NCBI GenBank assembly: GCA_963575745.1
Contig: CAUYUJ010005670.1
Coordinates: forward strand, 253,501 to 317,500
From: Prorocentrum cordatum
Taxonomy: Eukaryota; Sar; Dinophyceae; Prorocentrales; Prorocentraceae
Direction: 5' to 3'
Length of the DNA stretch: 64,000 nucleotides
Under the pieces are notes generated by a model. That model did not search any database. It worked only from the letters and a program-made list of their open reading frames with translations, and was not told the origin of the DNA. The number at the start of each line of letters is the position of its first letter. The stretch's first letter is position 1. This document shows, one piece after another, positions 55,633 through 64,000 of the stretch. The position numbers and the translations under genes were made by a program.

Positions 55633-55709
55633 CTGCAAATGGAGCAACCAGCTGTCGTAGAAATGAGTGTGCGGAGTGCACGGATGAGGTTAAAATGCTG
55701 AAAGCCAGC

Positions 55710-55731
55710 CTTGAGCCAAAATGGCTATGGA
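55710..55731 (-). other. Relict DinoSL, copy C
   Basis: Same variant leader, 77 bases upstream of the ATG. Confidence 0.9.
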
Positions 55732-56428
55732 GGCGGCCTCCTGGGCCGTCTTGGGGCCCTCTTGGCCCCCCAGGGCAATCTTGGGGGCCTCTTGGAGTTG
55801 TTATGGGGCGGGTCTGGGGGGTTTTGGACCCCTCGTGGGCCAGCCCTGGGTCGCCTTAGGGCCCTCATTGGGCGCCCTTTGGGCACATCTTGGGGCAGTT
55901 ATAGGGGGGGATTCTGCGGCCGTGTCGGGCGCTCTGGAGACCGAGAAACCGAGAATGCGACAATTCCGCCGAAACCTACGGAAATCCCTCTTGGGAGTTG
56001 TCTTCGTGCCGCCGTTGGGCCATCTGGGGAGCCCGCCGGGCCGTCGAGTGACCGTCGCCGCACTATGCAGCGTGCCGAGTGCGCCCTCTTCGGGGTCTCG
56101 GGAAGCCGCTTTCCAGGCCGTCTTGCCGGCCTTCACTGGCGTCTTTTTTTGTGAATTGATTTGGCTTGTCATCGGACTGGACAGAGTGTCAGCGGCGTGG
56201 GACATGCCGAGTCGGGGGAGATACATGCCGGGGATGGCAGAAAGAGGCCCGAAGAGCATAACGCAACCACTGTGGACTGGCAGATACACAGGCTAGCAAC
56301 TCACCCAGTGGGCGCACGGGAAGGCCAGACCGCAGGCTGCGGGCGCGATGGGAAGGCACTTGCTGGTTGGCCACCCATTGTCTTGGATGGGCTCCCTGTA
56401 TGAGCGGTCCCCGCATCTTAGCGCTCGA

Positions 56429-57744
56429 TCACGCACAGGCTTGCCTCTGCGACTGAGAACACATTGGTTTTGTGCGTTTCTCCGCGGGGCAGGAGACAGG
56501 TGCTTGGCAAACGCCTCTGGGGAAACGATCACGTTCCCCGTGGTTGCTTCGCTGGCGAGACCTCCGACCAGCAAACCCTGCTCGCCCTAAATGCTTCACG
56601 TACACATTCAAGTAGCGGAGGCCACCATCCGTATGCCCATGCACGACTTTCAGCTCAACTTTACCCAGGGCAACCCATTCGGGAGTCTTGACCTCATACT
56701 GCGACACGCTGTAGTGATACCCACCAGCTTGTTTCGCATCTGCCCACGACCCCGTAATGTTCAACTCCTGGAAGTACATATCCGCGCAATGTCCTCCCAG
56801 CCGGCGCGCATCGGCCTGGACGCGAAGCAATGCGTTTTCAGCGCTCATTCCACGAGGAATGTTGATCAAAACGTGGCTGCCCTCCTTCATCAGGTCGAAC
56901 CGGTCACCATGAATGTTTTGAAGGTGGGGATCACCGATGGCAGCAGCCCCGCCGGGAGTGGGCCCGATCCTGCAAAGAGCCATGCTTGGTGCTGGAAGCT
57001 CTGCACCACAGACGTCCCGGCGCCATGTATGAAGTACTCGCCGAAAGGGGCGTTGACATTGTTGGGCCAGTTCTGCGTCTTCAGCCCGATCCCTACAGGA
57101 GAATCGGCATCGCTGCTGTCAGAGGACTGGCAACTCTGGTCAGGAAGGTTCACGCAGTACCCGATGCGGGCCCAATTGTTGTCATTGCACTGGGTGTTGA
57201 TTCCTGGCCGCTGCATATCGCAATTGCCACCTCCGTTCCCATTCCAGAAGTCGTCGTACCAGGTTGCCGTTCCCGGCGGCAGAAACAGGTCGGTCCAGGC
57301 CTTCTTTCCTTCGGCAGCGGTTCCAGAGCCATGACCCATGTTGAGGCTGCGGATGAAACCCGAGCTGAAAAGCGATTGCGCGCTGGTGTACGTCGCACCC
57401 AGTTCGTACGTGTAGCAATTGTCCAACGTCTTGTAGCACAACGTGAGGGCAGAGATCGAAACTGTGTTGAACGCCGACATCTTGACGTCCTCGTCGTCAG
57501 AGTCGCTGCTGGAAGCACCGCTGGCCTCGTTCAACACCGAACTGCCATCTGTCCAATAACTGGAGTCGTACTGGAAAGTGGTGGAGCCCGCCTTCAGCTT
57601 CATTAACAACGTCGCGCCGGTCCGTCGAGTGGCTGCGTCTGGAACGATGGTCGACATCTGCATTAGCTCGACGTCTACTGCAAAGGCCAGGCTGGACACG
57701 CCGCTGGCCACGAACAGGCTGGCGAACAGAATGACATGCGCCAT
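56429..57744 (-). pseudogene. VWD-like secreted protein gene, copy D
   Basis: ATG at 57744; the N-terminal domain is open and matches copy E to QAWLFAGSGP. One G is missing at about 56959 (GAGTGGGCCC against GAGTGGGGCCC), so the frame leaves the VWD-like half (it reads LPAGLLPSVIPTFK and stops). The VWD-like half is intact in the next frame down to about 56590. Below that, indels alter GFAVGGLLGDDD and the C-terminus, and the same style of damage continues into the 3' UTR to about 55800. Confidence 0.85.
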
Positions 57745-57821
57745 CTGCAAATGGAGCAACCAGCTGTCGTAGAAATGAGTGTGCGGAGTGCACGGATGAG
57801 GTAAAAATGCTGAAAGCCAGC

Positions 57822-57843
57822 CTTGAGCCAAAATGGCTATGGA
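57822..57843 (-). other. Relict DinoSL, copy D
   Basis: Same variant leader, 77 bases upstream of the ATG. Confidence 0.9.
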
Positions 57844-58523
57844 GGCGGCCTCCTGGGCCGTCTTGGGGCCCTCTTGGCCCCCCAGGGCAATCTTGGGGGC
57901 CTCTTGGAGTTGTTCTGGGGCGGTCTGGGGGCCGTTTTGGACCCCTCGTGGGCCATCCTGGGCTCGCCTTAGGGCCCTCTTGGGCGCCCATTGGGCCATC
58001 TTGGAGCGATCTCGGGGGCTTCTGCGGCCGTGTCGGGCGCTCTGGAGACCGAGAAACCGAGAATGCGACAATTCCGCCGAAACCTACGGAAAACCTTCTT
58101 GGGAGTTGTCTTCGTGCCGCCGTTGGGCCATCTGGGGAGCCCGCCGGGCCGTCGAGTGACCGTCGCCGCACTATGCAGCGTGCCGAGTGCGCCCTCTTCG
58201 GGGTCTCGGGAAGCCGCTTTCAGGCCGTCTTGGCGGCCTCCTGGGCCGTCTTTTTTTGTTGAATTGATTTGCTTGTCATCGGACAGGCACAGAAGTGTCA
58301 GCGGCGAGGAGCACATGCCGAGTCGGGGAGAATCAAGCCGAGATGGCAGAAAGAGGCCGAAGAGCCTACGCAACCACCTGTGGACTGGCAGATACACAGG
58401 CTAGCAACTCACCAGTGGGCGCACCGGGAAGGCCAGACCGCGGCTGAGGGGCGAAGGGAAGGCCTGGTGGCCCCCATTGTCCTGCGTCGCTCGCCTGATG
58501 AGCGGCCGCATCATAGCGCACGA

Positions 58524-59837
58524 TCACGCCAGGCTTGCCTCCGCGACTGAGACCACATTGGTTTTGTGCGTCTTCTCCGCGGGCAGAGACAGGTGCTTGG
58601 CACACGCCTCTGGAGGAACGATCACGTCCCCGTGGTCATCGTCTCCCAGAAGACCTCCGACAGCAAACCCTGCTCGCCCTAAATGCTTCACGTACACATT
58701 CAAGTAGCGGAGGCCACCATCCGTATGCCCATGCACGACTTTCAGCTCAACTTTACCCAGAGCAACCCATTCGGGAGTCTTGACCTCATACTGCGACACG
58801 CTGTAGTGATACCCACCAGCTTGTTTCGCATCTGCCCACGACCCCGTAATGTTCAACTCCTGGAAGTACATATCCGCGCAATGTCCTCCCAGCCGGCGCG
58901 CATCGGCCTGGACGCGAAGCAATGCGTTTTCAGCGCTCATTCCACGAGGAATGTTGATCAAAACGTGGCTGCCCTCCTTCATCAGGTCGAACCGGTCACC
59001 ATGAATGTTTTGAAGGTGGGGATCACCGATGGCAGCAGCCCCGCCGGGAGTGGGGCCCGATCCTGCAAAGAGCCATGCTTGGTGCTGGAAGCTCTGCACC
59101 ACAGACGTCCCGGCGCCATGTATGAAGTACTCGCCGAAAGGGGCGTTGACATTGTTGGGCCAGTTCTGCGTCTTCAGCCCGATCCCTACAGGAGAATCGG
59201 CATCGCTGCTGTCAGAGGACTGGCAACTCTGGTCAGGAAGGTTCACGCAGTACCCGATGCGGGCCCAATTGTTGTCATTGCACTGGGTGTTGATTCCTGG
59301 CCGCTGCATATCGCAATTGCCACCTCCGTTCCCATTCCAGAAGTCGTCGTACCAGGTTGCCGTTCCCGGCGGCAGAAACAGGTCGGTCCAGGCCTTCTTT
59401 CCTTCGGCAGCGGTTCCAGAGCCATGACCCATGTTGAGGCTGCGGATGAAACCCGAGCTGAAAAGCGATTGCGCGCTGGTGTACGTCGCACCCAGTTCGT
59501 ACGTGTAGCAATTGTCCAACGTCTTGTAGCACAACGTGAGGGCAGAGATCGAAACTGTGTTGAACGCCGACATCTTGACGTCCTCGTCGTCAGAGTCGCT
59601 GCTGGAAGCACCGCTGGCCTCGTTCAACACCGAACTGCCATCTGTCCAATAACTGGAGTCGTACTGGAAAGTGGTGGAGCCCGCCTTCAGCTTCATTAAC
59701 AACGTCGCGCCGGTCCGCCGAGTGGCTGCGTCTGGAACGATGGTCGACATCTGCATTAGCTCGACGTCTACTGCAAAGGCCAGGCTGGACACGCCGCTGG
59801 CCACGAACAGGCTGGCGAACAGAATGACATGCGCCAT
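58524..59837 (-). CDS. Secreted VWD-like protein, intact copy E
   Basis: 437 residues, the only undamaged member of the five-copy family. The ATG at 59837 is chosen because a signal peptide follows at once (MAHVILFASLFVASGVSSLA, cleavage near residue 22-26), and the frame above it reads through the 5' UTR and relict leader. Residues ~27-255 form an N-terminal domain with conserved YDSSYWTDGSSVLNEASG, an acidic Ser/Asp run, ALTLCYKTLDNCYTYELG, FLPPGTATWYDDFWNGNGG and FGEYFIHGAGTSVVQSFQH; I do not recognise it with confidence. From ~271, GDPHLQNIHGDRFDL matches the opening of von Willebrand type D domains, but the usual Cys pairs are missing. The protein ends VVSVAEASLA. The likely product is an extracellular or wall-associated protein; function unknown. 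Composition is like an expressed gene, and all five copies are colinear on the minus strand. Confidence 0.8.
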   Translation of the reverse strand: MAHVILFASLFVASGVSSLAFAVDVELMQMSTIVPDAATRRTGATLLMKLKAGSTTFQYDSSYWTDGSSVLNEASGASSSDSDDEDVKMSAFNTVSISALTLCYKTLDNCYTYELGATYTSAQSLFSSGFIRSLNMGHGSGTAAEGKKAWTDLFLPPGTATWYDDFWNGNGGGNCDMQRPGINTQCNDNNWARIGYCVNLPDQSCQSSDSSDADSPVGIGLKTQNWPNNVNAPFGEYFIHGAGTSVVQSFQHQAWLFAGSGPTPGGAAAIGDPHLQNIHGDRFDLMKEGSHVLINIPRGMSAENALLRVQADARRLGGHCADMYFQELNITGSWADAKQAGGYHYSVSQYEVKTPEWVALGKVELKVVHGHTDGGLRYLNVYVKHLGRAGFAVGGLLGDDDHGDVIVPPEACAKHLSLPAEKTHKTNVVSVAEASLA

Positions 59838-59914
59838 CTGCAAATGGAGCAACCAGCTGTCGTAGAAATGAGTGTGCGGAGTGCACGGATGAGGTAAAAA
59901 TGCTGAAAGCCAGC

Positions 59915-59936
59915 CTTGAGCCAAAATGGCTATGGA
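59915..59936 (-). other. Relict DinoSL, copy E
   Basis: Same variant leader (one mismatch in 22), 77 bases upstream of the ATG and touching the 19-bp duplication. Confidence 0.9.
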
Positions 59937-59955
59937 GGCGGCCTCCTGGGCCGTC

Positions 59956-60475
59956 TTGGGGCCCTCTTGGCCCCCCAGGGCAATCTTGGGGGCCTCTTGG
60001 AGTTGTTCTGGGGCGGTCTGGGGGCCGTTTTGGACCCCTCGTGGGCCATCCTGGGCTCGCCTTAGGGCCCTCTTGGGCGCCCATTGGGCCATCTTGGAGC
60101 GATCTCGGGGGCTTCTGCGGCCGTGTCGGGCGCTCTGGAGACCGAGAAACCGAGAATGCGACAATTCCGCCGAAACCTACGGAAAACCCTCTTGGGAGTT
60201 GTCTTCGTGCCGCCGTTGGGCCATCTGGGGAGCCCGCCGGGCCGTCGAGTGACCATCTTGGACCCATCTTGGGCCATCTTGGGCCCATCGTGGCCGTCGG
60301 GGGGCGCTCGTCGGGCCCTCCTGGGGGCTCCTGGAGCCCTCCGGGGCCGTCTTGGGGACATCTGGGGCCGCCTTGGGCCCTCCTGGGGCGCTCCAGAGTC
60401 AGGCTCCCCGGACGGGCCAGGAGTTCTGTCAGCTTTCCATGGGTAAGGGAACCGGTTGAATTCATACAGCTGTCT
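59956..60475. repeat. GGCCGTCTTGG-type repeats above copy E
   Basis: Same upstream block as the other units to about 60250, then further ATCTTGGGCCC and GGGGCGCTC words specific to this end of the array. Confidence 0.75.
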
Positions 60476-60540
60476 ATAGATGTGTGTGCATATCTATGTG
60501 TGTATATATATATATATGCGTGTACATATAGATACACATT
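60476..60540. repeat. TG/TA microsatellite
   Basis: TGTGTGCATATC followed by (TA)n and TACATATAGATACACA. Confidence 0.9.
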
Positions 60541-60668
60541 CATGTGGCAGACGCAAGTCAGCGGAAACTGATTGCCTACGCGCAAGTTCCCTTACAGCCA
60601 AACGCAGCAAGGGGGAACACAACTGGACAGCGCGAGGATGCTGGCCCCAAACAGCCGACACGCTCTTC

Positions 60669-61642
60669 TCATCGCTTGGGGTCGATGCCGTTCTTCTCGA
60701 AGTACCCCTCCTTGCCAAGCTCCTTGTGAGGGGGCACGAAGGGGGGGGCAGCTCCCCGGGGAAACATCGACCTTGAATTGAATCGGCGGTATATCGCCAA
60801 TAGATCTGGGAAAAGCCCCGAGAGCATATCCGCACGCTGATGGACGGGGTCGGCCATCGAGCCCATATCAGTGTGCGATTGGGGGTCGACGCATTCCCCC
60901 ACTGAGCCTACCCCTACCCAACGCTCCCCCTGACCTTGCCATAGCGGCACGTCATGTCGTAGGGCTCACCGTAGCAGTCCGACAGCTTCCGCCCGACGTA
61001 CCACATGCACTGCTGGCAGTCCTCCCAGCACCAGTGGGAGCCGTCCCTCCTCGACGGGCGGCCTTTGCAGAGGTTGTAGCAGTTCTCGGACATGTTGTAC
61101 TTGGCCATGTTGTAGACGCTACCTATGCAGGTGGCGCACGGTGTGGAGACGTTGTAGAACTCCTGGTAGCACGACACCCACTGCGAGATCCCGAACCACC
61201 AGTCGGTCGTAAACGTTTTGTAGCAGGACCCCGTCTTGAAGTCCCCCGCGCGGGCGGCCTGCGGGAGCGTCTTCTTCGCCTGCTTCAGCGCCCAGTAGTT
61301 GATGACCGTCATGTCGTCGGCGGAGCACTGCGGCGTGTCGAACAACGGCCAGTTCGCCTTCCCTGGGTAGGTTTCGTTCGACCGAAGTGGAGCGTGCCAC
61401 GACCCCACTGGCCAGGCCTCGTCGCTCTTGCGGTCGTGCCCGACGAGCTGCTGCTGCGCCGCCTGCTCGCCAGGAGCAGCAGGAGCATCGCTAACCTGCC
61501 CGACGAACTCGAAGAACCCCCCGAACTCATACACGAGAGAGTCCACCTTGTCATCCGCACCCGCACCGTCTCCGTCCGAGCGCACGCTCAGCTGGGTGGT
61601 CACCGTCAGGAGAGAGACAATCAGCACGCGAAGCAAACTCAT
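60669..61642 (-). CDS. Secreted Cys-rich protein, two predicted exons
   Basis: ATG at 61642 with a signal peptide (MSLLRVLIVSLLTVTTQLSV). The mature part begins acidic (DGDGAGADDKVDSLVYEFGG). Residues ~100-235 are Cys-rich, with DTPQCSADDMTVINYWALKQ, SCYKTFTTDWWFGISQWVSC, STPCATCIGSVYNM, SENCYNLCKG and HWCWEDCQQCMWYVG. The open frame runs on to 60914, but I prefer a splice: exon 1 ends at 60935 (AAG|GTCAGG), a 98-base intron lies at 60837-60934 ending CATCAG, and exon 2 (60669-60836) continues in phase with RADMLSGLFPDLLAIYRRFN and ends FEKNGIDPKR. Without splicing the protein would end KVRGSVG. The family is unknown to me; the pattern of paired Cys suggests a disulphide-rich extracellular domain. 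A relict spliced leader lies 92 bases upstream. Confidence 0.65.
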
Positions 61643-61733
61643 CGCGTCGTATCAGCAAGGTGAAGGTGGCCCTGTCGGCGCCACAGGCCGATTACAAGTT
61701 CGGTATGCAGCAAAACCTGACAAGGACTGGAAC

Positions 61734-61754
61734 CTTGGGCCAAACCGGCTACGG
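61734..61754 (-). other. Relict DinoSL upstream of the Cys-rich gene
   Basis: Minus strand CCGTAGCCGGTTTGGCCCAAG, three mismatches to the 21-base DinoSL core. It is an independent relict, because the mismatches differ from those of the VWD-like family. Confidence 0.6.
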
Positions 61755-61874
61755 ATTTTTGTGCACAGCGAGGGCACGTGGAAGCAAGAGGGGCCTCCGC
61801 CCCGTCGTCCGTATTCTCCTCTACGTCCTCTCCCTCCCTCCTCTGCCCCCTGCGCCTCACACTTCCCTTCCGGA

Positions 61875-61876
<2 letters not shown>

Positions 61877-61907
<31 letters not shown>

Positions 61908-62438
61908 GAGGAGGAGGAGGAGGAGGAGGAGGAGGAGGAGGAGGAGGAGGAGGAGGAGGAGGAGGAGGAGGAGGAGGAGGAGAGGGAGGAGGAGGAGGAG
62001 GAGGAGGGAGGAGGAGGAGGAGGAGGAGGAGGAGGAGGAGGAGGAGGAGGAGGAGGAGGAGGAGGAGGAGGAGGAGGAGGAGGAGGAGGAGGAGGAGGAG
62101 GAGGAGGGGAGGGAGGAGGAGAGGAGGAGGAGGAGGAGGAGGAGGAGGAGGAGGAGGGAGGAGGAGGAGGAGGAGGAGGAGGAGGAGGAGGAGGAGGAGG
62201 AGGGAGGAGGAGGAGGAGGAGAGGAGGAGGAGGAGGCGGAGGAGGAGGAGGAGGAGGAGGTGGAGGAGCGGAGGCGGAGCGGAGGGGGAGGAGGGGGAGG
62301 AGGAGGAGGAGGAGAGGAGGAGGAGGAGGGGAGGAGGAGGAGGGAGGGGGGAGGAGGAGGAGGAGGAGGAGGGAGGAAGAGGGGGAGGGTGAGGAGGAGG
62401 AGGAGGAGGAGGAGGAGGAGGAGGAAGAGGAGGAGGAG

Positions 62439-62470
<32 letters not shown>

Positions 62471-62472
62471 GG
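61877..62472. repeat. GGA-rich purine tract 4
   Basis: About 600 bases of (GGA)n with GGGA and CGGAGGCGGA interruptions, purine on plus. Frames of 300-500 codons through it are artefacts. Confidence 0.97.
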
Positions 62473-62837
62473 GCACGGGCCAGAGGGCCTCAACAAAAAC
62501 TCTTCCCGACGCGCGCGCGCGCTCGAAATGGGGAGGGGTCCCCATCGTTGGCGGCCAGGGGCTGACGGAGCTCCGACAACTTGTGTTAAAAAATGGGTGG
62601 CGACGTGCGAGCCCTACCCTGACTAACCCTGGGGTAGGGCTCGGATGTCGACGCGTGCTCGGCGAATCCCGAACATCACCCCCGCCGCCCCTCGAGTTGC
62701 CCGAACCGCTGTTCGGCGCAGGTGGCATTCGGACTTCGCCGCCGAGCATCGCTGTCTCGCTTTCCGTGCCCACCTCCATCGCCCTCCCCTTCCCTGTCAC
62801 CCTGCCCCCGAGCCCAGGCCCGACGAGCGCCGCAGGC
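62473..62837. other. Presumed intron sequence next to the reductase exon
   Basis: No gene seen. It lies directly 3' (minus sense) of the reductase exon. Confidence 0.4.
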
Positions 62838-62947
62838 CTTGATGGTCTTGCGGCCCCTGCCCTCCCTCTCCAGGCGCGTGTACATCTCTGCGAACTCGTC
62901 CCCGTAGACATCCATGAGGGTTTTGCCGGTGTCCTCGTCCAGCGCCT
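62838..62947 (-). CDS. RNR1: Ribonucleotide reductase large subunit, candidate exon
   Basis: The minus strand encodes ALDEDTGKTLMDVYGDEF followed by AEMYTRLEREGRGRKTIK. In class I alpha subunits, a stretch like ...LM(x)n(D/E)V(Y/W)G(D/E)EFE.LY..YE.EG(R/K).RK.(I/V)KAQ stands about 15 residues before the GTPYMLYKD block found at 6768-6827. The 5' end follows a pyrimidine-rich CTTTCCTTGCAG acceptor. The 3' end, AAG|GCCTGC, fits a GC donor in phase 0. Predicted length is 110 nt. Missing between the two exons are about 15 residues (the AQxLWxxIxxxQxETG segment). Similarity is good in the second half and weaker in the first. Confidence 0.6.
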
Positions 62948-63432
62948 CTGCAAGGAAAGCAGAGAAGAATGAGCAAGGGGGAGGGGGGGAGAAGGAGGAG
63001 GACGACGACGCAGTTGGAAGGAGGAGGACCATTAAGGATGGAAGGGCAGAAGATGCAGCATGAGGCGCAGGGAGGGGGAGAGGCAGAACAGGCTAGCATG
63101 TAGGAGCAGCAGGAGGGAGGAGCGAGGAGCAATGCTGAGGAAGGGAGGAAGAGAGGAGCGGAGGAGGGGAGGCAGCTCCAAAGACGAGACGAGCACTCCG
63201 GGGCGGAGTCCCAAGGCACTCCCGCGCCAGCCTGTCCTGCCTCGCGAGGTGTCGCAGGCCGCCGACCAGCGCGGGAGGGCGCAGGAGACCCGTGGAGGCA
63301 CACGGGCCGCTGGCGCCGCCTGCAGGGGCTGAGCCGGAGGAGGCCCAATATTCGAGAGGGCCATGGGGCACCGCCGCCGGGCCGAGCTCTGTGGGGACCC
63401 GTGGAGGCAGGCGTGGAATGCGCAGTCGAGAA
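62948..63432. other. Unassigned region upstream of the reductase exon
   Basis: GGA-rich patches at 62980-63005 and 63070-63170 within mixed sequence. No further reductase exon is recognised. Confidence 0.5.
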
Positions 63433-63615
63433 CCCAGAGATCCAACGCATTGAAGAAATCAGGACGGAGGTTTTTCGCAAGTTTCGGCCCCTGGGGGCCC
63501 TCGCCGGGCCTCGGGACCGTCCAAAAACGACTCAGGATGAAAAACCGGTCCTGGGGAATGGATCGAGGCATCTGGGGACCGCGCATTGAAAAAATCACGA
63601 CATCGGATCTCTGGG
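63433..63615 (-). repeat. Dispersed repeat R1, copy 2 (inverted)
   Basis: Reverse complement of 9511-9690 with short substitutions and small indels; the ends agree (CCCAGAGATCC... and ...GGATCTCTGGG). Confidence 0.8.
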
Positions 63616-63758
63616 AAGACACCTCCGGGCGCGCCCGCACAAGCATGCGCGCGAGGATCCACACCTCCGGCGCAGCTTCGACAACTCCGGGCATCCGGCC
63701 GCTCCTGTGCGGCTTCGCTCCAGCTCGGCACCAGTCGCTGGCGTCTGCGCCGGGACGC

Positions 63759-63888
63759 TGGCCATCGCTCGAACGTCCATTTCCTGTGTGTTTTTGTTGG
63801 TTTCATGCGTCGCTTTTTCGCCACATGACCAAAGATGTTCCTCGATTGCCCTCGCCGAAGGAAAAATTCACACGCCCGAGCGATGCCA
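63759..63888. mobile_element. MITE-like element, copy 2 (compact, 130 bp)
   Basis: The left end TGGCCATCGCTCGAACGT and right end ACGCCCGAGCGATGCCA are imperfect inverted repeats. Inner sequence (CCTGTGTGTTTTTGTTGG..., CTCGCCGAAGGAAAAATTC) matches the expanded copy at 21049-21340. It is followed by GCGCGCCTGCGCGCGCC repeats to the end of the window. Confidence 0.5.
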
Positions 63889-64000
63889 ACGGCGCGCCGC
63901 GCGCGCCTGCGCGCGCCTGGCCTGCGCGCGCCTGCGCGCGCCTTGGCCGGGGCGCGGGCGCTCCTGCCCCGCCCCGCCGCCCGCCGCCCTGGCGCCCCGT
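63889..64000. repeat. GCGCGCCT-rich window end
   Basis: GCGCGCCTGCGCGCGCCTGG words and then GCCCCGCCGCC; extremely GC-rich, no gene. Confidence 0.7.

Larger units (their letters stand above)
51930..59955 (-). repeat. 2.1-kb tandem array of retrogenes B-E
   Basis: Landmarks recur with spacing 2,090, 2,112 and 2,093 bases (relict leaders at 53620, 55710, 57822, 59915). Each unit holds one retrogene plus ~400 bases of GGCCGTCTTGG-type upstream repeat. The array formed by duplication after a single retroposition, because leader variant, poly(A) and 19-bp repeats are shared. Confidence 0.85.
58232..59955 (-). mobile_element. Retrogene E, complete, with 19-bp flanking duplications
   Basis: GGCGGCCTCCTGGGCCGTC at 59937-59955 and again at 58232-58250. 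Between them, on the minus strand: relict leader 59915-59936, 77-base 5' UTR, intronless 437-codon gene, 3' UTR (58258-58523) and AAAAAAA (plus T-run 58251-58257). It is the best-preserved copy of the structure. Confidence 0.85.

Noticed and set aside
58683-59699. Plus-strand frame of 338 codons across copy E, repeated across the other copies
   Set aside because: Shadow of the minus-strand retrogene, which has the signal peptide, the GDPHL motif, UTRs and the leader on its own strand.
61428-62972. Plus-strand frame of 514 codons with Glu and Gly runs
   Set aside because: Mostly the GGA tract; it joins antisense of the Cys-rich gene to the tract and antisense of the reductase exon.

Overview
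The window looks like nuclear DNA of a dinoflagellate; I cannot name the genus. The reasons are: high GC; few genes in a large mass of simple and tandem repeats; non-LTR retrotransposon ruins with the endonuclease, reverse transcriptase, RNase H and Cys-rich tail order known from dinoflagellates; and seven stretches matching the 22-nt dinoflagellate spliced leader (DinoSL), each in the sense orientation at the 5' side of a gene or retroelement. There is no bacterial operon structure, and I recognise no rRNA, tRNA or CRISPR array.

Layout. From 0 to 9.3 kb lie two 3' fragments of LINE-like elements (190-1310 plus; 4221-5990 minus) among long GGA tracts, and a 60-nt exon of the ribonucleotide reductase large subunit (6768-6827, minus). 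From 9.5 to 12 kb there is a dispersed repeat and an ~80-bp satellite. A nearly complete but broken LINE occupies 12.05-18.19 kb (minus), with a relict spliced leader at its 5' end. From 19 to 26.7 kb there are only repeats: CCT and ATC tracts, a 1.2-kb CATA array, minisatellites, a MITE-like element and a 24-bp perfect hairpin. From 26.7 to 28.8 kb lies a broken ISXO2/Merlin-type transposase with an upstream open frame. A 2.1-kb segment at 29.27-31.33 kb is repeated at 49.72-51.79 kb.

The core is 33.7-60 kb, all minus strand. Five copies of one gene for a secreted protein with a GDPHL (von Willebrand D-like) motif are present. Each copy has the marks of a reverse-transcribed, trans-spliced mRNA: a relict spliced leader, 5' UTR, intronless frame, poly(A), and a 19-bp direct repeat at the poly(A) end that recurs just 5' of the leader. 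Copies B-E form a 2.1-kb tandem array (51.9-60 kb); copy E (58524-59837) is the only intact frame. Copy A (33.7-47.9 kb) is split by a second, 12.4-kb insertion, which also ends in poly(A) and is flanked by a 10-bp duplication of the VWD gene sequence. That insert carries a mucin-like gene: an 8-kb Ser/Thr repeat region, then an intronless 1,343-codon frame with Cys-rich modules, a thrombospondin-1-like module, one membrane span and a cytoplasmic part with SH3/Tudor-like segments.

From 60.6 to 62.95 kb there is a secreted Cys-rich protein gene, also with a relict leader, and a second ribonucleotide reductase exon (62838-62947). The two reductase exons share strand and protein order. Either the rest of the window lies inside or between introns of one gene, or the exons are separate fragments.

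Coordinates of repeats and degenerate elements were read by eye and may be off by some tens of bases. Similarity statements rest on motif recognition, not on searches.
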